This document shows positions 57,347 through 64,000 of a stretch of 64,000 nt of DNA, piece after piece. The first letter of the stretch is position 1. Each line of letters opens with the position of its first letter. The notes under the pieces were generated by a model that was not told the origin of the DNA, made no database searches, and saw nothing but the letters and a program-made list of their open reading frames with translations. Source of the stretch: Stomorhina lunata (Eukaryota; Arthropoda; Insecta; Diptera; Rhiniidae). The stretch spans positions 31,103,632-31,167,631 of the forward strand of contig OW121740.1 of NCBI GenBank assembly GCA_933228675.1, in the 5' to 3' direction. A program made the translations under genes and the position numbers.

Positions 57347-57569
57347 AACTTAGCAGCTTAAAATTAATATAAACAATTTTTATTTTTAGATCCAAAATCA
57401 TGTGAAAATAACTTTGTTTTTCCCTGCTTTTTTTTTTTGCTTTGTTGTAATTTTTGGAAAAATATTTTTATACGATTTTTTGTAATTATTTTAAAACTTT
57501 TTTAAAATTATTTTAAAACTTAAACAATTTAAATCTTCTTTTTTGTATAAGTTTTTACATAAGATTGAC

Positions 57570-58020
57570 TCTTACTTACATAAATGTTACATCCTGTTAA
57601 GGTCAAAGTCCGAGAATATTTTAGAATTCCATGAATTTCGATCTTGTGCGAATATTCTCCAATTTTATAGGCCAAGCTTTGAAAAATGTTCCTCTACTTG
57701 GTCTTTCTATCGAAGTTTCGGACATCCTCCTCTAACATTAGGTAGTGGGACATTTCAATTCTAATTTTATCCTCTTCATTGTATTTTTTTTCAAGAGAGG
57801 GTTACTAGCCCGTAATCCTAACCCATTTTTATCGATCTTATGGGACAATTCTCGGAACATGTTAACTCACAATATTAATGGGTGTTAAACTAGCTCCCCG
57901 GGTGATACCATGAGGAGGTGTGTGTCCACAATTGAGATGAAGGATGACCCAGATAAGGTGGGCTTACCAAGTTAAGACCAATTAGAATCGTGTTTGGTAT
58001 TCAACATCCCCTACATAATC
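57570..58020 (-). pseudogene. LINE fragments
   Basis: The segment 57,900-58,015 (ACCATGAGGAGGTGTGTGTC, AGATGAAGGATGACCCAGAT, GGTGGGCTTACCAAGTTAAG) matches 21,900-22,015. The segment at 57,680-57,725 (TCTACTTGGTCTTTCTATCG, TTTCGGACATCCTCC) matches the LINE tail at 16,479-16,515. Two distant LINE regions lie next to each other here, so the copy is internally deleted or rearranged. No open frame remains; the plus-strand frame 57,543-57,764 is chance. Confidence 0.55.
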
Positions 58021-58159
58021 AAAATTGACTCGTGATGGTATTTTTTCATTAACGTGAGTTAGTTTTACAAATGTTTTTTTACAGAAGATAATATTTAAGT
58101 TCTTAAAATCCAAAAATCATTTAAAAAGACTCTTTTAATAAAAAAAAAAACTAAAAAAA

Positions 58160-58196
58160 ATTGTTGCCCTTGGTGGGATTTGAACCGGGGCCATTC
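58160..58196 (-). repeat. B-box-containing SINE-like fragment
   Basis: Minus strand reads CCCCGGTTCAAATCCCACCA then AGGGCAACAA and a T-rich run. GGTTCAAATCC is a perfect RNA polymerase III B box. No A box is visible upstream. Confidence 0.5.
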
Positions 58197-58328
58197 AGTT
58201 TAAATTACCATCTTAATTACAAATAAGTACTTCTGTAATAACTTATTATTTATTCGAATGGTATGTTGTAGTCGTTACAAGGTAACCAGTTATCAGAGTA
58301 CTTGCCATTACCAAAGTTTTGCTGGGAT

Positions 58329-58849
58329 ATTAAACATTTCAATTCTTTCTTAAAATTCGATTTATATTTGAATTCTGTTTTTTGTTTTTACAATTAGTGG
58401 TATATTTTAAAATTATTTTATGCATCGGACACAAAATTCAAATTTGTGTTAACCACACATACGACGACTAGAAACATTGAAAAGTCAGCTTTTATTACCA
58501 ACTAATATTGTTATCAACTAAGTTGGTCGAACATAAAAAAGTTACATAATAAGGAGTATATGAGCTTCGTTCATTTGACGAACAGTAACCACCCAGGGTT
58601 AAAGCAAAAAAGATATATCGGTTATATGCTGGCGAAGGCAGACCATACCACCGGAAGCCGAATACCTTTTATAATTTTCATATATATCACGATCATTAAT
58701 GAAACTCGTGAAAATGAGTATTAAAAGCACTGGAGAACGTAACAAAAAAAAAAAATATTCGGCAGAGTTGCCTTTTGTTATAATTTTAATTACAATAGGT
58801 TTTTTTTAATGTGTAGTTCAAACGTTCTAAAAAGAAAATGTTTCTAGTC
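58329..58849. other. Spacer with a weak CCGAATA repeat
   Basis: GAAGCCGAATACCTTTTATA near 58,655 and ATATTCGGCAGAGTTGCCTT near 58,758 form a weak inverted pair resembling Helentron ends. No gene seen. Confidence 0.35.
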
Positions 58850-59877
58850 CATTTTTTTAAATATTTTTAATCAAAATTGTTGTGTCTTTTTATCAAAAAT
58901 TTTTCTACATAAAATTTTTTTATCAGAAATTTTTTCAATAGAAAATTTTTTGTCACTTTTTTCTAAAGAAAATTTTTTGTCAAAAATTTTTCTAAAGAAA
59001 ATTTTTTGTCAAAAATTTTTCTAAAGAAAATTTTTTAATTAAAAATTTATTTCATCAAAAATTTTTCTATAGAAAATTTTTTTATAGAATATTTTTCTAT
59101 AGAAAACTTTTTTATCAAAAATTTTTCTATAGAAAATTTTTATCAAAAATTTTTTTATTAAAAATTTTTCTTTATAAATTTTTTTTATCATAAATGTTTC
59201 TATAGAAAACCTTTTATCAAAAATTGTTCTAAAAAAATTTTTTTATTAAAAATTTTTCTATGAAAAATCTGTTTATCAGAAATTTTTCCATAGAAAATTT
59301 TTTTCTCAGAAATGTTTCGATAGAAAATTTGTTTATCAAAAATGTTTCTATAGAAAATTTTTTTATCAAAAATTTTTCTATAGAAAATTTTTTTTATCAA
59401 AAATTTTTCTATAGAAAATTTTTTTATCAAAAATTTTTCTATAGAAAATTGTTTTATCAAAAATTTTTCTATAGAAAATTTTTTTATCAAAAGTTTTTTA
59501 ATAGAAAATTTTTTTATCAAAAATTTTTCTATAGAAAATTTTTATCGAAAATTTTTCTATAGAAAATTTTTTTATCAAATTTTTTTTTTTTTAATTTTTC
59601 TATAGAAAATTTTTTTATCAAAAATTTTTCTATAGAAAATTTTTTTATCAAAAATTTTTCTATAAAAAATTTTTTTATCAAAAATTTTTCTATAGAAAAT
59701 TTTTTTATCAAAAATTTTTCTATAGAAAAATTTTTTTTTTTCTATTGAGTTTTTTTTTATCAAAAATTTTTCTATAGAAAATTTTTATATCAAAAAAGGT
59801 TCTATAGAAATTTTTTTATCATAAAATTTTTGATACAAATTTTCTATAGAAAAATTTTTGATAAATTTTTGATCTTC

Positions 59878-60250
59878 CAAAAATAACAAAATAGTCGGGA
59901 TGTAAATATTATTCAATAAGAAGAGTATTCGCATTTGATCCCAAATCTGTTATATTTATTTATTAAAACTGAAAAATGTTTGTTTTTGTTAAGTCGATAA
60001 TCTACGCTTTTACTTTTGGTTTATGAACATAATTCTGAAAAGTTTTGTTTGTAAATTTGGTAATAATGCGAGGTTTTCGATCTGTCTAAATTGGGGATAA
60101 TCCTCCTGAAGAGATGGCTTAACCAACCATCGAAACGCGTCGAGGAATTTGGTTTCTCCGCAAACATTTTTTAGCTTTTTATCAATAAATTGGTCTGTTA
60201 CATTAATAAATAAATGTAACAGATTTGGGATCAAATGAGAATACTCTTCT
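59878..60250 (-). repeat. Conserved module, copy 3, with open frame
   Basis: Both outer edges carry the same end inverted: TAGTCGGGATGTAAATATTA to GCATTTGATCCCAAATCTGT at the left and TTTGGGATCAAATG at the right. The minus-strand frame 60,234-60,010 is open over 74 codons: MIPNLLHLFINVTDQFIDKK, GETKFLDAFRWLVKPSLQED, YPQFRQIENLALLPNLQTKL. It agrees almost fully with copies 2 and 4. I do not recognise the protein. Confidence 0.85.
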
Positions 60251-60424
60251 TTTTAAAAATATTTTCTTTAAGAAAATTTTTGATAAAAAAATTTTGGATA
60301 GAAAAATTTATGATATAAAAAAAATTTGTATAGGATAATGTTTGATATAACAAAATTTTCTATATACAAATTTTTGATATAAAAAATTTTTATAAAAATA
60401 TGATCTATACAAAATTTTTTGAAA

Positions 60425-60690
60425 AACAAGTAATAGGAGAATACACAATCAATTAAACGTAGTTATGTTCGATCAAACTCAATGAGTTAAATTGATGATT
60501 ATCTCTGCAATTTAACAACTCGACTGTGGTCGAGGGTGCTAAGTGCAAATGACGTCCTTCGGCGGGACAGAAATTGCAATCCAATAAACCGCTTTCAAAA
60601 ATAGTTTTTCTCCACAATATTACTTTCAAATTAATAATTTGAAAATTTAAAATGAACTCAAGGCTGAATAAACCTAATTTTTTAACAAAT
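60425..60690. other. Non-satellite interruption of the right arm
   Basis: About 265 bp of higher-complexity sequence (AACTCGACTGTGGTCGAGGG, GACGTCCTTCGGCGGGACAG). It starts CAAGTAATAGG, which resembles a Helentron tip, but no hairpin of that type follows. A CTCGAC-TGTG-GTCGAG stem is present. Origin unknown. Confidence 0.5.
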
Positions 60691-61504
60691 TTTCAATACA
60701 AAAATTTTTGAAGAACGAATTTTCTATTGAAAAATTTTTGATAAACAAATTTTCTTTAGAAAAATTTTTAATAAAAAAAATTTCTATAGCAAAGTTTTTG
60801 ATTAAAAAAGTGTCGATAGAAAAATCTTGGATAAGCAAATTTTCTATAAAAAGAAAAAAAACTATAGAAAAATTTTAGGTGTAAAAAAAATTTATAGATT
60901 AATGTTCAATATAAGAAAATTTTTGATCGAAAAATTTTTGATAAAAATATTATCTATAGAAAAATTTTTAAAAAACAAATTTTAGATATAAATACTTTAG
61001 ATGAAATTTTTTATAAAAAATTTTTTGTAACAAAGTTTTTGATTAAAAAATTGTCTATAAAAAATTTTTGATAAAAAAATTTTCTTTAGAAAAAATTTTG
61101 ATAAAAAAATTTTCTGCAGGAAAATATTTAAATAAAAAAATTTTTTATAGAATAATGTCTGATTTAAAAAAAATTTATATAGAAATATTTTTGATTAAAA
61201 ATTTTCTGTAGCAAAGTTTTTGATTAAAAAATTGTCTATAGAAAAATTTTTGATAAAAAAATTTCTTTAGAAAAAAATTTTGATAAAAAACTTTTCTATA
61301 GTAAAATTTTTGATAAAAAAATTTTCTATACAAAAATTTTTGATAAAAATTTTTTCTCTGGAAAAATTTTTGAAAAAAAATTTTCTATAGAAAAATATTT
61401 GATAAAAAAGTTTTCTATAGAAAAATTTTTAATAAAAAAATTTTATATAGAAATTTTTTTTTTTAAAAAATTTTATATAGAAAAATTTTTTTTTAAAAAA
61501 TAAC

Positions 61505-61895
61505 AAATTAGTCGGGATGTAAATATTATTCGAAAAGAAGTGTATTTGCATTTGATCCCAAACCTGTTACATTTATTTATTAATGTAACAGATCAATTTA
61601 TTGATAAAAAGCCAAAAAATGTTTGCGGAGAAACCAAATTCCTCGACTCGTTTCGATGGTTGGTTAAGCCATCTCTTCAGGAGGATTATCCCCAGTAATA
61701 ATGCGAGGTTTTCGATCTGTCTAAATTGGGGATAATCCTCCTGAAGAGATGGCTTAACCATCCATCGAAACGCGTCGAGGAATTTGGTTTCTCCGCAAAC
61801 ATTTTTTGGCTTTTTATCAATAAATTGATCTGTTACATTAATAAATAAATGTAACAGGTTTGGGATCAAATGCAAATACACTTCTTTTTGAAAAA
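61505..61895. repeat. Module copies 4a and 4b as a long palindrome
   Basis: Arms of about 162 bp at 61,533-61,694 (plus) and 61,727-61,889 (minus) with only a few mismatches (CGACTCG against CGACGCG; one base in the TGGTTGGT block), around a 32-base spacer. The minus-strand arm holds the open frame (IPNLLHLFINVTDQFIDKKP to LVKPSLQED-like residues). The flank TAGTCGGGATGTAAATATTA is at the left only. Confidence 0.9.
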
Positions 61896-62170
61896 TTTTT
61901 TATAAAAAAAATGTGTATAGAAAAATATTTGATAACAAAAAATTGCTATAGAAACATTTTTGATAAAAATATTTTTCAAAAAATTTTTAATAAAAAATTT
62001 TCTATAGAAAGACTTTGACTTTTTTTCTTAAAAAATTTTCTATATAAAAATTTTTGAAAAAAAAATTTCTTTAGAAAAATTTTTGAAACAAAAAAAAAAA
62101 TTTTTACAATAAAATTAATGATGATATAAAAAAATTTTTGATAAAAAAATTTTTCTATAGAAAAATTTTA

Positions 62171-63036
62171 GAAAAAACTAATTGTCTATTTAGAAAGAAA
62201 AAAAAAAGACAGAGAAGGGAAGAATAACCTTAATAAACAGATTCCCTTAAAAAGGCATTTTAACAAAAAGAGTGGCATTTTTTCACCACTTTCTCAAAGA
62301 ACAAACACCGTCATATTTCTTATTTTTGTTTCCTTTCTTTTTTAAATTTTAGTTACATAATTTTGCATATTTCCGTCTCCTTTCTGTTAAGTGTAAGGGA
62401 AATTCATGTGTTTTTTATGGATGTAGTATTTAGGTCAATGTGCGCAATGTATATATTTTAAGAGATGTATGTATGCGTAAACTCAGAAAATTATAACAGT
62501 TACTTTTTAAATTGTTAAGTTTTAGGTGAAGTTAAAAGTAATAAAAAAAATTATTTACAAAAGTATGAATTGAGGTAAAACAGGTAAATTTTGCAATCTT
62601 TATTGCGTTTTCTGTACGGCGTCTACTATATACCGGACCATTGCGAGCGGACTCTCTACTTCACCGATAATATAACAACTTTTTTAAAATTTTATTGTTT
62701 TTTTTTTAATTTTCTATATTATACTCAAAATTTCGCTAAAGTAACCTAAACAAATTTTTTGAGTGTACAAATAAAAATTCACAAATAAGGGAGACTTTTC
62801 ATAGGACAGAAGAAACATGACCAATATTAAAAATCATTTCCTAAATGAATAATTAATATCAACTTGATACTGTAGCTCTGGCCAGGCTATTAAACCAATT
62901 AGAGCAAAACTCATAAAGTTAAATTGAAAGCAAAATTTCATTAATTTTTTTCGGAAACTCAATTAAATGGGAAAATTGGAATTTTATGTTTTTTTAAAAT
63001 AAGCTTTGAAATTTGTAACTTAATTTTTTGGGAACT
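62171..63036. other. Spacer, no gene seen
   Basis: Less repetitive sequence with CTGTACGGCGTCTACTATAT near 62,611. No coding frame. Confidence 0.45.
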
Positions 63037-64000
63037 TTTTATATCCACCATCAAAAAGAATGCTGGGTATATTGAGACTGTCATTCCGTTTGTAATTTCC
63101 TTAATATTGGCTCAAAAATCAAAAACTATATATATTCTGAATCCTTATGAAATTCTAAGACGATTGAGCGTCCGACTGTCTGTCTGTTGAAATCACGATA
63201 ACGCCTAAACGAAATGAGCTAGCTCACTGAAACTTAGTAAAATATTCTCTATCTCTGAGAAAATTTTTGTATTGAAATTGGGCAAAATCGGTTCACATTT
63301 GACCATAGCTCCCGTATAACCTCGTCTAGGGTAATCGCTTATTTGTTAATAAATGACAAATTATAGCAGCTGTGATGATAAAATTTGGTATATAGAAGTT
63401 TTACATTAGCCCTAGACAGCGTGTAAAATTTCATCAAAATCGGTTCAAATTTAGCCATAGCTCCCATACAAAAAACTTACGAAAACAGCCTAAATTTCAC
63501 CTAAAATACACTTAAATGCTAATATATCTAAAAGTATAACAAATATAACCACCAAATTTAGTACAAGAAAGTCTTATATCAATGCCAGCCAGTATGCAAA
63601 ATTTTGTCGCAATCGGTCACCATTTGACCTAGCTCCCATATAAAAAACTTACGAAAACACAAAAATTCAAAAAGAAAAGGGGATTTATGTCCGTCTGTCC
63701 GTCAGATAAAATCGTGATAGCTCCTTAACTACAAAAGCTACTAAGACCAAATTAGGCACCAGAAAGTCTTATGTCAATGCCAGCCAGTGTGCAAAATTTT
63801 TACACAATCGGTTAACATTTGTCCATAGCTCCCATATAAAAAACTTATGGAAACACAAAAATACATAAAGAAAAGGTTGTTTATGTCCACCTTTCCGTCA
63901 GATAAAAGCACGATAGCGCCTTAACGAAAAGAGCTAGAGGGACAAAACTTTACAAAAGTATTTTGGATGTGTGTTGAAAATGGACAAAATCGGTTCAAAT
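63037..64000 (+). mobile_element. Helentron-B 5' part, cut by window end
   Basis: Starts TTTTTATATCCACCATCAAA and GGGTATATTGAGACTGTCAT, followed by the seed GTCCGACTGTCTGTCTG and four or more paragraphs with AATCGGTTCA and TAGCTCCCATA. The 3' part lies beyond the window. Confidence 0.85.

Larger units (their letters stand above)
57015..58328. mobile_element. Candidate TIR element holding tRNA-like pieces and LINE fragment
   Basis: Inverted ends ATCCCAGTAAAACTTT (left) and ATCCCAGCAAAACTTT (right, read inward). Beyond the first 16 bases the ends differ, and no exact target duplication is visible, so the status as one element is tentative. It contains a tRNA-like segment, a LINE fragment and a second B-box-like piece. 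Confidence 0.4.
58850..62170. mobile_element. Largest foldback-like satellite locus
   Basis: Left array 58,850-59,830: about 30-bp units with core TTTTTCTATAGAAAA and linker TTTTTTTATCAAAAATTTTT. The linker inverts at about 59,835 to TTTTTGATAAAAAAATTTTC, the form of all right-hand units (60,250-60,420, 60,690-61,500, 61,890-62,170). Between the arms lie the module at 59,878-60,250 and, inside the right arm, a second, palindromic module pair at 61,505-61,895. Non-satellite sequence also interrupts at 60,425-60,690. This is the clearest case of opposing tandem-repeat arms around a unique core. Frames at 59,200-59,763 on both strands are repeat products. Confidence 0.75.

Noticed and set aside
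59200..59763. Lys/Phe/Ile-rich frames of 60-106 codons on both strands.
   Set aside because: Products of the 30-bp satellite unit, whose length is divisible by three; no domain or codon bias.

Overview
The window is 64 kb of very AT-rich, gene-poor eukaryotic DNA, most likely from a schizophoran fly such as a calyptrate or tephritid. The reasons are many DINE-1-like (Helentron-type) non-autonomous elements, a rosa-type (DD41D) mariner of a kind known from tephritid flies, degenerate endonuclease/reverse-transcriptase LINE copies and long AT satellites. I find no intact host gene, rRNA or CRISPR array. Almost every short ORF is a chance frame in a repeat. The segment could be intergenic, pericentromeric or inside a very large intron.

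Layout. 0-9 kb: the end of a Helentron-B element, a 31-bp palindromic satellite (0.76-2.09 kb), an unclassified element C carrying its own amplified array (2.9-4.5 kb) and a foldback-like satellite locus (5.8-8.5 kb). 9-15 kb: a hAT-like element with an exact 8-bp target duplication and several nested insertions, then Helentron-A and a full Helentron-B. 16-23 kb: a minus-strand LINE relic broken up by a Helentron-A, a 1.3-kb foldback element and tandem duplications, followed by a duplicated block with a template-switch palindrome. 23.8-26.5 kb: a second foldback-like satellite locus. 27-30 kb: an element with ATAT target duplications containing a Helentron-B that itself contains a SINE. 31-38 kb: a mosaic of Helentron-A and -B pieces, including an inverted B pair and a MITE with an ATAT duplication. 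39-45 kb: a near-perfect hairpin, a 150-bp minisatellite, element C in reverse, a full-length SINE and a DD34D mariner relic. 45-54 kb: more B and A copies, a CAGA microsatellite explosion, a hAT-like foldback MITE with an 8-bp duplication and an 831-bp tandem duplication. 54.3-55.6 kb: the rosa-type mariner with both inverted repeats. 57-62 kb: a TIR-bounded candidate holding tRNA-like pieces, then the largest foldback-like satellite locus. 63-64 kb: the start of another Helentron-B.

The strongest theme is a foldback architecture. Arrays of 30-31-bp units, each containing the perfect palindrome TTTTTCTATAGAAAAA, occur in opposite orientations around a conserved, non-repetitive module with an open frame. 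This recalls Drosophila FB elements, whose long inverted repeats are also made of short tandem units including a 31-bp one. Several insertions can be bounded exactly because the window holds uninserted paralogues of the same target. Names such as Helentron-A, Helentron-B and element C are local labels; all family assignments come from sequence reading alone.
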